64,000 nt of DNA from Litchfieldia stipae. Its GTDB lineage: Bacteria > Bacillota > Bacilli > Bacillales > Bacillaceae_L. The stretch lies in NCBI RefSeq assembly GCF_014837155.1, contig NZ_JACYHA010000001.1, positions 62,001 to 126,000 of the forward strand, written 5' to 3'. The notes beneath the pieces were generated by a model, which saw only the letters and a program-made list of their open reading frames with translations, had not been told where the DNA came from and ran no database searches. Positions 1 to 9,534 of the stretch are shown piece after piece; position 1 is the first letter of the stretch; every line of letters begins with the position of its first letter. The position numbers and the translations under genes are program-made.

Positions 1-486
1 AACAGGTAAATCTCCAATATCATCAGGAATCTCATTAACAAGCTCTGCTACTCTTGCTCTTGCACCTATTTTCACATAATTTTCTACCAGCTTTGGCATC
101 GATGAATCATAATCACCAAATGTTGTAGTGCCAGCTTTAATTCCCTCAACAATATTTAACATTGATCCTTTGATGCTTTCTTCTTCTGTTAAGTGCTTCA
201 TAAAAGGCCAAAGGCCTTTTTGCATCCAATTGGACATATCCTGAGCCACACCTCGAAAAATCGCCATCCCTGTATGAATATGAGCATCAATTAGTCCAGG
301 TAACACGGCTTTACCTTTTGCATCAATTAATCGTTCAGCCTGATAATTTTGTTGGATAACATCGGTCTTGTCTACTGCTTCAATCTTATTTCCTTTAATG
401 GCAACAGCCCCATTTTCGATCATTCCAACACCTTTGCCCTCCATCGTTAAGACAAAGCCATTTGCAATTATTAAATCAACTTTCAT
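1..486 (-). CDS. Amidohydrolase family protein (MTA/SAH deaminase-like), C-terminus cut off by window edge
   Basis: The first 162 codons are present, starting at ATG 486 behind a GGGGG ribosome site; the rest lies outside the window. The N-terminus is the beta-sandwich typical of cytosine deaminase/TrzA-type amidohydrolases, followed by LPGLIDAHIH, whose HxH pair binds the catalytic metal, and by GTTTFGD. Members hydrolyse amino or chloro groups on purine-like rings, and 5'-methylthioadenosine/S-adenosylhomocysteine deaminases belong here. The gene is divergent from the SAM-riboswitch methionine transport operon, which makes an MTA or SAH substrate attractive but unproven. The family is clear; the substrate is not. 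Confidence 0.9.
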   Translation of the reverse strand, partial: MKVDLIIANGFVLTMEGKGVGMIENGAVAIKGNKIEAVDKTDVIQQNYQAERLIDAKGKAVLPGLIDAHIHTGMAIFRGVAQDMSNWMQKGLWPFMKHLTEEESIKGSMLNIVEGIKAGTTTFGDYDSSMPKLVENYVKIGARARVAELVNEIPDDIGDLPV

Positions 487-662
487 TTCATTACCCCCTT
501 AATCTCCTATTATATATTGAATATCATATCATTAAAGTGTTTATATTTTCTATATTCTGATAAATACAGACCTTATCAAAAAAGCTATAAAACTTTAAAT
601 TTTTATTTCATTGAAGTATCAATGATGTAAGCGTTATATTCATTTTTACTCAAAAAATATGA

Positions 663-691
663 TTGACATGTTTCAATATAATCTATATTAT
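663..691 (+). promoter_or_regulatory. Sigma-A promoter of the met transport operon
   Basis: TTGACA at 663-668 is followed after 17 bp by TATTAT at 686-691. A transcript starting just downstream would carry the SAM riboswitch at 721. Assigned by pattern only. Confidence 0.6.
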
Positions 692-720
692 TCAAATTAG
701 CCAAAAAAACTGAATAATAA

Positions 721-830
721 TTCTTATCCAGAGTGACCGAGGGATCAGGCCCTTCGACGTCCAGCAACCTCCTTTTTAGGGAAAGGTGCTACTTCCTGCA
801 GAATGAAATTTATTCTGAAAGATAAGTCGT
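721..830 (+). promoter_or_regulatory. SAM-I (S-box) riboswitch aptamer of metNIQ
   Basis: The P1 arms CTTATC (723-728) and GATAAG (821-826) enclose the S-box landmarks: AGAGTGACCGAGGGA, GGCCCTTCGACG, CCAGCAACCTC and AAGGTGCTA. It is followed by an intrinsic terminator and then metN, the usual arrangement in which SAM binding stops transcription. The downstream genes encode methionine uptake, which fits SAM feedback. Confidence 0.96.
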
Positions 831-848
831 ATGAACTATTATTGCGAT

Positions 849-877
849 GCCTCTTTCAGATGAAAGAGGCTTTTTTT
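849..877 (+). terminator. SAM-riboswitch expression-platform terminator
   Basis: GCCTCTTTCA and TGAAAGAGGC form a 10-bp stem closed by two bases and followed by seven T. It sits between the aptamer and metN and is the regulated terminator of the S-box. Confidence 0.93.
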
Positions 878-939
878 CATGAATCATTCAACCAATAAAC
901 ATACTTTTCCTATCTACATACTGAAATGGGTGAAAAAAC

Positions 940-1953
940 TTGTTAGAAATTAAAAACTTAGTAAAACAATACAAAACGAAAAAAGGAACAATCCTTGGTG
1001 TCGACAACGTTTCAATTTCCATCAACAAAGGCGAGATTTTCGGAATTGTTGGCTATAGTGGTGCTGGTAAAAGCTCGTTATTAAGATGCTTGAACCTATT
1101 AGAGAAGCCAACTTCTGGTGAAGTCATCATTGATGGGATTTCACTAACAAAGCTATCTAAAAAAGATTTAAGAAGAACTCGGCAAAAAATCGGCATGATT
1201 TTTCAACACTTTTATCTAGTAAGCTCAAAAACTGTGTTTGAAAATGTAGCCTTTGCATTAAAGGCTGCAAACAAATCAAACAAGGAAATTGAAACAAAGG
1301 TGACAGAGTTGCTTAAAATGGTAGGGTTGGCTGATAAGCGTGATGTCTATCCTTCCCAATTAAGTGGTGGCCAAAAGCAAAGAGTTGGAATTGCAAGAGC
1401 ATTAGCAAATGACCCAGCTGTTTTACTTTGTGACGAAGCAACCTCCGCACTTGATCCAAGCACAACCAAATCAATTCTGCAATTGTTACGAAAAATCAAT
1501 AAAGAATTAGGGTTAACGATTGTGTTAATCACACATGAGATGGAGGTTGTAAAAGAAATTTGCGATCGGATGGCGGTTATGCAGGATGGCAAAGTGGTTG
1601 AAGAAGGTCCGGTGTATGAACTCTTTTCAAATCCTGTTCAACCATTAACGCGTGACTTTATCAATACAATCCTACAATTTGAGCTTCCAGATCACTTAAT
1701 TGAAAACAGAAAAGGAACGATTATTAAGATTTATTTCAAAGGAACCATTGCTGAGGATTCCGTTGTATCTGATGTTCTTCAAACGTTCAAGGTCCGTGGA
1801 AATATCCTGCACGGCAAAATCGAGTACATCAAAGAAACACCTTTAGGAATTTTTATCATGGAATTAACGGGTGAACAGGATGAAGTTAAAAAGGCAATCA
1901 ATTATATCCAGTCCCGAACTGAGAATTTGGAGGTGATTCATGATGTTATTTGA
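940..1953 (+). CDS. metN: Methionine ABC transporter ATP-binding protein MetN
   Basis: This is the ATPase of the D/L-methionine importer. Walker A GYSGAGKSS (residues 38-46), signature LSGGQ (141-145), Walker B VLLCDEA (161-167) and the H-loop THE near 198 are all intact. The last 80 residues or so form the NIL domain that binds methionine and inhibits transport. The start is TTG at 940 behind GGGTG. The gene overlaps metI by 14 bases, with metI's GGAGGTGATTC site inside it. Expression is controlled by the SAM riboswitch just upstream. The length (337 aa) is normal for the family. Confidence 0.97.
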   Translation: MLEIKNLVKQYKTKKGTILGVDNVSISINKGEIFGIVGYSGAGKSSLLRCLNLLEKPTSGEVIIDGISLTKLSKKDLRRTRQKIGMIFQHFYLVSSKTVFENVAFALKAANKSNKEIETKVTELLKMVGLADKRDVYPSQLSGGQKQRVGIARALANDPAVLLCDEATSALDPSTTKSILQLLRKINKELGLTIVLITHEMEVVKEICDRMAVMQDGKVVEEGPVYELFSNPVQPLTRDFINTILQFELPDHLIENRKGTIIKIYFKGTIAEDSVVSDVLQTFKVRGNILHGKIEYIKETPLGIFIMELTGEQDEVKKAINYIQSRTENLEVIHDVI

Positions 1954-2614
1954 TGTCGCTCATTTAATCGAATTACTTCCTGATATTAACAAGGCATTTT
2001 TTCAAACCATTTATATGGTGGGCATTTCAATGCTTGTCGCAACCATTATTGGCCTGCCACTAGGAATTCTCCTCTTTGTATCTGACAAGGGATTGTTCTT
2101 AGAAAACCTAGTTGTTAAATCAATCCTTGGTTTTATTGTGAATATCGTAAGATCCATACCTTATATCATTTTACTCGTAGCACTTATTCCATTAACTAAA
2201 TTTCTTACTGGGACGATTATTGGGCCTACAGCTGCCTCAGTTTCACTCTCAGTTGCAGCGATACCTTTTTTTGCTAGAATTGTAGAAACATCCTTACGTG
2301 AAATAGACAAAGGAGTCATTGAAGCAGCAGTAGCTGTCGGAGCTTCTCCTTGGATGATTATTAAGGATGTGCTTATTCCTGAAGCAAAGCCAGGGATAGT
2401 GCAAGGTGCCACACTTACTATCATTAGTCTAGTTGCTTATTCAGCCATGGCAGGATTTGTTGCCGGTGGTGGTATGGGAGATTTAGCGATTCGTTTTGGT
2501 TACTATCGTTATGACGATACAATTATGATCGCGACAGTTGCAATCTTAATCTGTCTAGTCCAGCTTATCCAATTTGGTGGCGACCAAATTGCAAGACTAG
2601 TAGATAAGCGTTAA
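1940..2614 (+). CDS. metI: Methionine ABC transporter permease MetI
   Basis: This 224-residue polytopic membrane protein belongs to the BPD_transp_1 family. It has about five hydrophobic segments and the EAA loop (EAAVAVGAS, then a conserved Gly) that docks on MetN. Two ATG codons lie in tandem at 1940 and 1943, and either could initiate from the GGAGGTGATTC site. It is the second gene of the SAM-riboswitch operon metNIQ and is translationally coupled to metN. Confidence 0.96.
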   Translation: MMLFDVAHLIELLPDINKAFFQTIYMVGISMLVATIIGLPLGILLFVSDKGLFLENLVVKSILGFIVNIVRSIPYIILLVALIPLTKFLTGTIIGPTAASVSLSVAAIPFFARIVETSLREIDKGVIEAAVAVGASPWMIIKDVLIPEAKPGIVQGATLTIISLVAYSAMAGFVAGGGMGDLAIRFGYYRYDDTIMIATVAILICLVQLIQFGGDQIARLVDKR

Positions 2615-2645
2615 ATATAAAATAGAACATTCGGGGGAATAAAAC

Positions 2646-3473
2646 ATGAAGAAATTATTATTATCAATTATTTTACTACTATCTATCGGTCTACTTGCTG
2701 CATGTGGCAGTAGTGAAGGAGAAAATGCAGGATCAGAAGACAAAAAAGAAATCAAATTCGGAGCAACAGCTGGCCCATATAGTGATATGATCACAAAGGC
2801 AATCCAACCTATTCTTGAGGAAAAAGGCTACAAAGTAACCATCATTGAGTTCAGTGATTACATTCAACCAAACATGGCATTATCAACTGGCGACATTGAC
2901 GCAAACCTTTTCCAACACAAGATTTACCTAGAATCATTTGCAAAAGAACATAGCTTAGAACTTTCAGAAATTATTTCAGTACCAACAGCACCAATGGGAA
3001 TCTATTCAAACAAATTCTCTTCATTAGAAGAAGTGACTGACGGAAGTAGTATTGCTATTCCAAATGATCCAACAAATGCTGCACGTGCATTCTTAATCTT
3101 AGAAGATGCTGGTCTTATCACATTAGATCCTGAGGCTGAGACTTTAACTGTCTCTGAAAAAGATGTTACCGAAAATGTAAAAAACCTTAAATTCGAACCA
3201 ATTGAAGCGGCGCAGCTTCCTCGTGCTGTAGAAAGCGTTGATTTATCAGCTGTTCCTGGAAACTTTGCATTAGCTGCGGAAATGGATCTTTTATCTGCCC
3301 TTCAATTAGAAAATATGCCTGACCAATATCGTAACCGTATTGTTGTTAATACTTCAGACTTAAAAGCACAATTTGCAAAAGACATCAAAGAAGCTGTAGA
3401 ATCAGCTGAATTTGAAGCAACCATTGATGAGCAATTCCAAGGCTTCGGAAAACCAGAATGGATGACGAAATAA
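2646..3473 (+). CDS. metQ: Methionine-binding lipoprotein MetQ
   Basis: A signal peptide ends in a lipobox LAAC with the acylated Cys at residue 20, followed by a short Ser/Gly/Glu linker. The mature part is an NlpA-family substrate-binding fold of about 250 residues (IKFGATAGPYSDM near the start). It captures methionine outside the membrane and delivers it to MetI. It lies 31 bases after metI behind GGGGGAAT and is followed by a strong terminator, closing the core operon. Confidence 0.96.
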   Translation: MKKLLLSIILLLSIGLLAACGSSEGENAGSEDKKEIKFGATAGPYSDMITKAIQPILEEKGYKVTIIEFSDYIQPNMALSTGDIDANLFQHKIYLESFAKEHSLELSEIISVPTAPMGIYSNKFSSLEEVTDGSSIAIPNDPTNAARAFLILEDAGLITLDPEAETLTVSEKDVTENVKNLKFEPIEAAQLPRAVESVDLSAVPGNFALAAEMDLLSALQLENMPDQYRNRIVVNTSDLKAQFAKDIKEAVESAEFEATIDEQFQGFGKPEWMTK

Positions 3474-3486
3474 CAATATTTTTTAA

Positions 3487-3513
3487 GAGACTGTTTACTT
3501 AAACAGTCTCTTT
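3487..3513 (+). terminator. Terminator after metQ
   Basis: GAGACTGTTT (3487-3496) pairs perfectly with AAACAGTCTC (3501-3510) and is followed by TTTATTT. The T tract is short, so some read-through into the next gene is possible. Confidence 0.85.
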
Positions 3514-3539
3514 ATTTAAGAAAGGATGTGTATTAAGGG

Positions 3540-4631
3540 ATGGAAAGAATTGAAGTAAGAGGAGCACCTAGTTATTATGCTTGCGAGGTCGGAATATTAG
3601 ACCAGCTAGAAAGCCTGCTTTTAAGCAATAAGCTATTTAGATGTTTAGTGATTACAGGAGAAAAATCATGGGATGCAATCACCTCCTATTTCCCTACTAT
3701 GACTGATATTCATATTCAAATAGATACATACAATGGAGAATGTACGCTTCATGAAATATCTAGAATTTCACAAATAATCATTGAACAGCATTTTGATGCA
3801 ATTATTGGAATTGGTGGAGGCAAGGTTTTAGACTTAGCTAAAGGTGTTGGCCACGAAACGACAAAAGAAGTTGTCCTTATTCCAACCCTTGCCTCAACTT
3901 GTGCAGCATGGACACCGTTGAGTGTCATCTACAATGAAGAAGGTCAATTTACACATTATACCATTTTTCCAAAAAGCCAATTATTAGTCTTAATTGAACC
4001 AAGAGCGATTTTAAACTCACCGAAACGCTTCTTAATCGCTGGAATTGCCGATACACTGGCAAAATGGTATGAGGCTGATGTATTAATTCAGCAGCTTGAA
4101 GATGTCCCAATCGTTGTCAACATCGCTCATCAAATGGCAAAACTATGTAAAGAAGAATTGCTTGAACATAGTAATATTGCAATACAAGACCTAGAAGCAA
4201 ACACCCTTTCAGCTTCTCTCCTAAAAGTCATTGAAACCAATATTGTTGCTGGTGGAATGGTAGGTGGGTTTGGTGATCAATATGGCAGAATTGCTGGAGC
4301 ACATGCAGTGCATAATGGATTAACAGCTGTAAACGAAACACATCATCTATTACATGGTGAAAAAGTTGCCTATGGTATTCTCGTTCAGCTTGCTCTTGAA
4401 GAAAAGTGGCAGGAAATTAAAGAGCTTGTTCCTTTCTATCAATTGCTAGAGCTACCATATAAGCTTGAACAACTGCATTTAAATGGTGAAAATCTAGAAA
4501 AGCTTCAAACAATTGCTCGTGCGATACTTCTTCCTCATGAGTCGATTCACCTTATGGAAATGAATTTGACTGAAGTGAAGATTCTACAAGCCATTTATAC
4601 GCTTGAAGATCTAATTCATCAACCTTTTTAA
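3540..4631 (+). CDS. Iron-containing alcohol dehydrogenase, HcxA/YbdH-like 2-oxoacid reductase candidate
   Basis: This 363-residue protein has the glycerol-dehydrogenase/iron-ADH fold. The dinucleotide site GIGGG is at 90-94, followed by TLASTCAAWTPLSV, and likely metal ligands are D171, H255 or H258, and H272. From memory it closely resembles E. coli YbdH (HcxA), a hydroxycarboxylate/2-oxoacid dehydrogenase whose gene neighbours the methionine aminotransferase ybdL. It lies 66 bases after metQ with no obvious promoter, so it may be expressed by read-through from the SAM-controlled operon. A role in reducing 4-methylthio-2-oxobutyrate or a similar oxoacid is inference. Glycerol dehydrogenase is less likely because of the TCAAW block. 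Confidence 0.88.
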   Translation: MERIEVRGAPSYYACEVGILDQLESLLLSNKLFRCLVITGEKSWDAITSYFPTMTDIHIQIDTYNGECTLHEISRISQIIIEQHFDAIIGIGGGKVLDLAKGVGHETTKEVVLIPTLASTCAAWTPLSVIYNEEGQFTHYTIFPKSQLLVLIEPRAILNSPKRFLIAGIADTLAKWYEADVLIQQLEDVPIVVNIAHQMAKLCKEELLEHSNIAIQDLEANTLSASLLKVIETNIVAGGMVGGFGDQYGRIAGAHAVHNGLTAVNETHHLLHGEKVAYGILVQLALEEKWQEIKELVPFYQLLELPYKLEQLHLNGENLEKLQTIARAILLPHESIHLMEMNLTEVKILQAIYTLEDLIHQPF

Positions 4632-4666
4632 GACAAAAAAGCTTGGTACCCCAAGCTTTTTTGTCT
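4631..4666. terminator. Bidirectional terminator between convergent genes
   Basis: AGACAAAAAAGCTTGG (4631-4646) pairs perfectly with its complement at 4651-4666. A and T tracts on both sides allow use from either strand. It ends the HcxA-like gene and the opposing membrane-anchored protein gene. Confidence 0.92.
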
Positions 4667-5137
4667 TTATCTATATTCCCATTCAATATCTTTTCTATCA
4701 TTTAAGGATTTAATTGTTTTTAGATGATCTGTCTTACCTCTGACTTCATAATGATTGATATATTTATCATCCATGCTTAACGTTAAAGAGTTCGTCACTA
4801 ACAAACCATTCGCCTCTTCATTAGTAGTCATTATTTCTACTACATAATCTCTCTCATTAAACCTTACCCTATCATTTAAATCCCTTTTCAACTTCACTTC
4901 AGATAAATCCTTTAGAATACTTGAGATGATTTCTTCATCATTAATCGTCACGCGGGCTTTCACATTTGTAGGTTCAGCTGGATCATATATTTTGATTGTT
5001 ATGCTTTTGACTATCGTTTCCTCATTGATCTGTTTTGAATACAGTTTTTGAAACGTTGGATAATTATTTTGGATAATGATAAATAGTCCCAAACTTATGA
5101 TAATGAAAGCAATACCAATAGCTATAATTTTCCTCAA
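4667..5137 (-). CDS. Unknown membrane-anchored exported protein
   Basis: The protein has 156 residues. The first 24 or so form one hydrophobic segment after Arg-Lys, a signal anchor, leaving an external domain of about 130 residues rich in Asp, Lys and Glu. No lipobox is present and no family is recognised. It is a single gene with a convergent neighbour on one side and a divergent neighbour on the other. A partial copy of the window's dispersed repeat lies just upstream. The coding reading is supported by a ribosome site (GGAGGGAAAAGGG) and the terminator at its stop. Confidence 0.78.
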   Translation of the reverse strand: MRKIIAIGIAFIIISLGLFIIIQNNYPTFQKLYSKQINEETIVKSITIKIYDPAEPTNVKARVTINDEEIISSILKDLSEVKLKRDLNDRVRFNERDYVVEIMTTNEEANGLLVTNSLTLSMDDKYINHYEVRGKTDHLKTIKSLNDRKDIEWEYR

Positions 5138-5215
5138 ACCCTTTTCCCTCCTTTTATCAAAGTTAGATGTTTTAAGATATAAATGATTGGAAAGTTGGAT
5201 ATGTGAGCAAAAGTG

Positions 5216-5283
5216 AGACCCCGCAGGACGCGGAGTGTATTCAGGCTGCTGCTTTATAAGTACAATATATGTTAATACAGCCT
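5216..5283 (+). repeat. Dispersed MITE-like repeat, partial copy A (right part)
   Basis: The segment carries the repeat's core GCAGGACGCGGAGTGTATTC, AGGCTGC and its ACAGCCT end, in the same orientation as the full copy at 10344-10509. The left half is absent or unrecognisable. It lies between two divergent promoter regions. Confidence 0.75.
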
Positions 5284-5344
5284 TTCATTTAAATCCTATA
5301 GTTTTATACGAACAAAGCCCAATAATGATTCAATTTTCCAATAA

Positions 5345-5360
5345 TTAATGATGTCATTAA
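5345..5360. promoter_or_regulatory. Dyad upstream of the CobW GTPase gene, possible operator
   Basis: TTAATGA and TCATTAA flank a two-base centre about 60 bases before the CobW start. Zinc-responsive CobW genes are often under Zur, but this dyad does not match the Bacillus Zur box I remember, so no regulator is named. Confidence 0.3.
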
Positions 5361-5422
5361 ATAATTGCTAACAAAAAAAAAGATAAGCTACTATTAAAGA
5401 AGTATGTTTAAAGGAGAATTAT

Positions 5423-6349
5423 ATGAAGAAGGTTGAAGTATTTATCTTATCTGGGTTTCTTGGTAGTGGTAAAACAACCCTACTAACGAACCTGTTGACT
5501 CAAGAAAAAGAACAAGGCCGTAAAGTTGCGGTCGTTATGAATGAACTAGGAAGTGTATCTGTTGATTCCGATGCTATAGGAGAAGATACTCCATTAAAAG
5601 AGCTATTAAATGGATGTGTTTGTTGTACTATTCAAGGACAGCTAGAAGTACATCTTCAAGGATTATTACAAGAAAACGAACTAGATTCTATTTATATTGA
5701 AACAACTGGAGTTGCCCACCCAATTGAGGTATTAGATGCCTGTCTCTCTCCTCTATTCGCAGACCAATTAGCCGTTCAATCAATCATTACAATGGTCGAT
5801 GCAAAGCGTTGGCAAGAACGAGATTCAATGAGCATTCAATTACATAAGCTCCTGCAGGAACAAATCAGACATGCTGATGTTGTCTTAATTAATAAAGTGG
5901 ATCAACTTTCAGAGGCTGAACAAGCAAAGACAGTCATGGAAATCCAATCCATCAATCCTAAGGGAAGATGCTTACTTACTCAATATTCATCAGTGAATCT
6001 CGATGCATTGAGATTAGATCGACCAATAAAGAAAGTGGCTCGTGAATCGACACATGTAGAGAATGATCTGCATGTGAAGTCCTATGTTCATCAATTTAGC
6101 GTCCCACTTGATTTAGATATTTTTGAAGATTGGTTAAAAGGAATGCCTGATACCATTTATAGAATAAAAGGTTATTTAAAATTCACACATTCTAAGCATG
6201 TGTATCTATTCCAATACTCATACGGAATGCCAATTTATATGAAAGAGCTTATGGATTATCCATTAAATGTTGTATTTATTGGTGAAGGCTTAAGCCGTGA
6301 ATGGCTCAAAGATGAAATGAACCGTCTCGAAGTCCTTTCAACTCTATAA
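5423..6349 (+). CDS. CobW/ZNG-family metallochaperone GTPase
   Basis: This is a G3E-family GTPase: Walker A GFLGSGKTT (11-19), the metal-binding GCVCC motif (64-68), ETTG (93-96) and NKVD (157-160), then a CobW C-terminal domain (about 215-300). Such proteins deliver zinc, or sometimes cobalt, to target metalloenzymes at the cost of GTP. It has 308 residues, shorter than YciC-type members of about 400, and lacks their His-rich linker. The start at 5423 has AAAGGAG at good spacing. It appears monocistronic. The metal served is not visible from the sequence. Confidence 0.92.
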   Translation: MKKVEVFILSGFLGSGKTTLLTNLLTQEKEQGRKVAVVMNELGSVSVDSDAIGEDTPLKELLNGCVCCTIQGQLEVHLQGLLQENELDSIYIETTGVAHPIEVLDACLSPLFADQLAVQSIITMVDAKRWQERDSMSIQLHKLLQEQIRHADVVLINKVDQLSEAEQAKTVMEIQSINPKGRCLLTQYSSVNLDALRLDRPIKKVARESTHVENDLHVKSYVHQFSVPLDLDIFEDWLKGMPDTIYRIKGYLKFTHSKHVYLFQYSYGMPIYMKELMDYPLNVVFIGEGLSREWLKDEMNRLEVLSTL

Positions 6350-6431
6350 TGTGAATAGAGATTCTATATTTGGTTATGTTAAAACTGAGCAATCGTCTGG
6401 TTGCTCAAAACTACGTCGGGAGTGATGTATC

Positions 6432-6626
6432 ATGGCAAGAAACAAACTTTTGGTTCCTGGTTCAGCTAATGCGCTAGATCAAATGAAAGCCGAAATTGCC
6501 AATGAGTTTGGAGTTCAACTTGGTGCTGATACGACCGCTCGTGCAAACGGTTCTGTTGGTGGCGAGATGACCAAACGTCTAATCAAAATGGCAGAACAGC
6601 AACTTGGAAATGGACAACAACAATAA
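6432..6626 (+). CDS. Alpha/beta-type small acid-soluble spore protein
   Basis: A 64-residue SASP that saturates spore DNA and protects it from UV and heat. It carries the GPR protease cleavage region EFGVQLGAD and the conserved block [14 protein letters not shown]. The start at 6432 has GGGAGTGAT upstream. Expression in the forespore by sigma-G is expected but I did not resolve the promoter. A second paralogue (sspD-like) is at 46257. Confidence 0.97.
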   Translation: MARNKLLVPGSANALDQMKAEIANEFGVQLGADTTARANGSVGGEMTKRLIKMAEQQLGNGQQQ

Positions 6627-6638
6627 TGTTCATTCCGA

Positions 6639-6668
6639 AAAAGGCTCTCCTATATGGAGGGCTTTTTT
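6639..6668 (+). terminator. Terminator after the spore protein gene
   Basis: AAAGGCTCTCC and GGAGGGCTTTTTT form a hairpin with one mismatch, followed by T's. Confidence 0.75.
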
Positions 6669-6675
6669 ATATGTA

Positions 6676-6705
6676 AAAAAGCTGATATTAGAAATCAGCT
6701 TTTTC
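6676..6705 (-). terminator. Terminator overlapping the 3' end of the 57-aa gene
   Basis: AAAAAGCTGAT and ATCAGCTTTTT flank the stop codon of the small minus-strand gene, giving a hairpin with a T tract on the minus strand. Confidence 0.8.
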
Positions 6706-6861
6706 GATGGTATGCGGTTGTATCAATACTATGTTAGTCCCCATTGGTTCATAGGCAACTTTTTTCCCCTTCGCATCAATCATAGTTACACCAAAAAAAA
6801 TCATACACACAAGAAGAATTCCAAAAAGCATGACAATCATGAAATTTTTAACCAATACCAT
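6688..6861 (-). CDS. Small single-pass membrane protein, unknown
   Basis: The gene has 57 codons from ATG 6861 to a TAA at 6688. AGGGTGAT lies about 7 bases before the start, and a terminator hairpin brackets the stop. Residues 4-27 are a hydrophobic helix, followed by about 30 polar residues (GKKVAYEP). No family is recognised. The ribosome site and terminator support it as a real gene; coding conservation would decide. Confidence 0.6.
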   Translation of the reverse strand: MVLVKNFMIVMLFGILLVCMIFFGVTMIDAKGKKVAYEPMGTNIVLIQPHTIEKADF

Positions 6862-7025
6862 TTTTAATCACCCTACAATATAGTCGTTATAACTTCAAAA
6901 TAGTTACCTTCCAATATATTTATGATTAGCCTATTTTATGTCGATTAATTATTAGATTTAAGTATGATCCTCACATTCATCTAAATATGTACATACATTA
7001 TAGTAAGGGGAAGGAGGGGATATAC

Positions 7026-7208
7026 ATGCCAAACTGTATCTTACTTTATTTAGCTTGCATCTTATCTGGCTTTGCTCTTCTACAAATCACATTAACTGGA
7101 GCACTAGCAGCCTTAACTCCTATTATTCACATCATTGCAACAGTAGTTATCATTATTTTTGCCAGTGTGATTATTTACAAAGGATTTGTTTCGCTCTTTA
7201 AGAGGTAA
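7026..7208 (+). CDS. Small two-helix membrane protein, unknown
   Basis: The gene has 60 codons from ATG 7026, chosen because GGAAGGAGGGGAT lies at ideal spacing; the frame is open upstream to 6987 but without a good site. Two hydrophobic segments (about 3-24 and 29-52) are followed by a basic tail, FKR. It has no recognised family. It is followed directly by a full copy of the dispersed repeat. Confidence 0.65.
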   Translation: MPNCILLYLACILSGFALLQITLTGALAALTPIIHIIATVVIIIFASVIIYKGFVSLFKR

Positions 7209-7242
7209 TGTCTATCTATTACTTGAGATATCTTTATAAAAA

Positions 7243-7408
7243 AGGCTGTTTTCGTATATATTGTTGCTTTTAATACCGCAGCCTGAATACACTCCACGTC
7301 CTGTGGGGACCCACGCATCCCACGGGAGTCCCCCGTGTATTCAGACTGCTAGAAATGTCATTCTCAATTATTCATCTCAAAACAACAACAAACTTTGAGA
7401 AAAAAGCC
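7243..7408 (-). repeat. Dispersed MITE-like repeat, full copy B
   Basis: This is the inverse orientation of copy C at 10344-10509. It has terminal inverted repeats (AGGCTGTTTTC at the left, GAAAAAAGCC at the right). An internal long palindrome has arms AGCCTGAATACAC and GTGTATTCAG. ATAAAAA lies on both sides, a possible target duplication, though it is A-rich. It lies between two convergent genes and contains no open frame of note. Confidence 0.82.
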
Positions 7409-7410
7409 AT

Positions 7411-7444
7411 AAAAAAAAGAGGCTGTTCTCTAGGACAGCCTCTT
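7411..7444 (-). terminator. Terminator of ykpA
   Basis: AAGAGGCTGT pairs with ACAGCCTCTT around an 8-base loop. On the minus strand the stem is followed by a run of T's. It starts six bases after the ykpA stop. Confidence 0.92.
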
Positions 7445-7449
7445 TCCCA

Positions 7450-9108
<1,659 letters not shown>

Positions 9109-9331
9109 CTACCCTTGTTAAAAAAAATTCGTATAATAAAAGTCTTATTATACGATACCAATTCACTATTATAAAGGACGAATGTATCCTTGTCCACTAA
9201 CCAATACCACATCCTCCAGATAATTGCATCGTTCACGCATAATTTTCACTTAAATCATAATACTAATGATTGATGTTCAGTTGAATATCAATCGTTTCGT
9301 GTTTTCCAATCCAAATATGAGGTGATATGGA

Positions 9332-9484
9332 ATGAGCTATCGAGATCAATTAGATGCACACTCTAAACAGTTTCACCATAATTGGACACGACCTAAGCGC
9401 TCTAAATCGCAAGTAAACGGGCACACAGAGATGTCCCAAACGAATATAATCTTAAGAAGTAATGCGAAAGCACATAGGTGGTAA
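9332..9484 (+). CDS. Small conserved-looking protein (possibly YpzG-like)
   Basis: The gene has 50 codons from ATG 9332 with GAGGTGAT seven bases upstream and a terminator 25 bases after the stop. The product is basic and polar with a central WTRPKRSKSQVNG and no membrane segment. It resembles the roughly 50-aa YpzG-type proteins of Bacillus as I remember them, but I cannot confirm that. Function is unknown. The 260 bases between ykpA and this gene hold only promoter-like AT-rich sequence. Confidence 0.65.
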   Translation: MSYRDQLDAHSKQFHHNWTRPKRSKSQVNGHTEMSQTNIILRSNAKAHRW

Positions 9485-9508
9485 GGAAATACCTCGAGAC
9501 GTGAGAAG

Positions 9509-9534
9509 GAAGGCACAGACCGTGCCTTCTTTTC
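9509..9534 (+). terminator. Terminator after the 50-aa gene
   Basis: GAAGGCAC (9509-9516) pairs with GTGCCTTC (9522-9529), followed by TTTTC. It abuts the stop of the opposing SDR gene. Confidence 0.85.

Noticed and set aside
6604-6867. Plus-strand frame overlapping the end of the spore protein gene
   Set aside because: It reads through a terminator and antisense to the 57-aa minus-strand gene, which has a better ribosome site and its own terminator.
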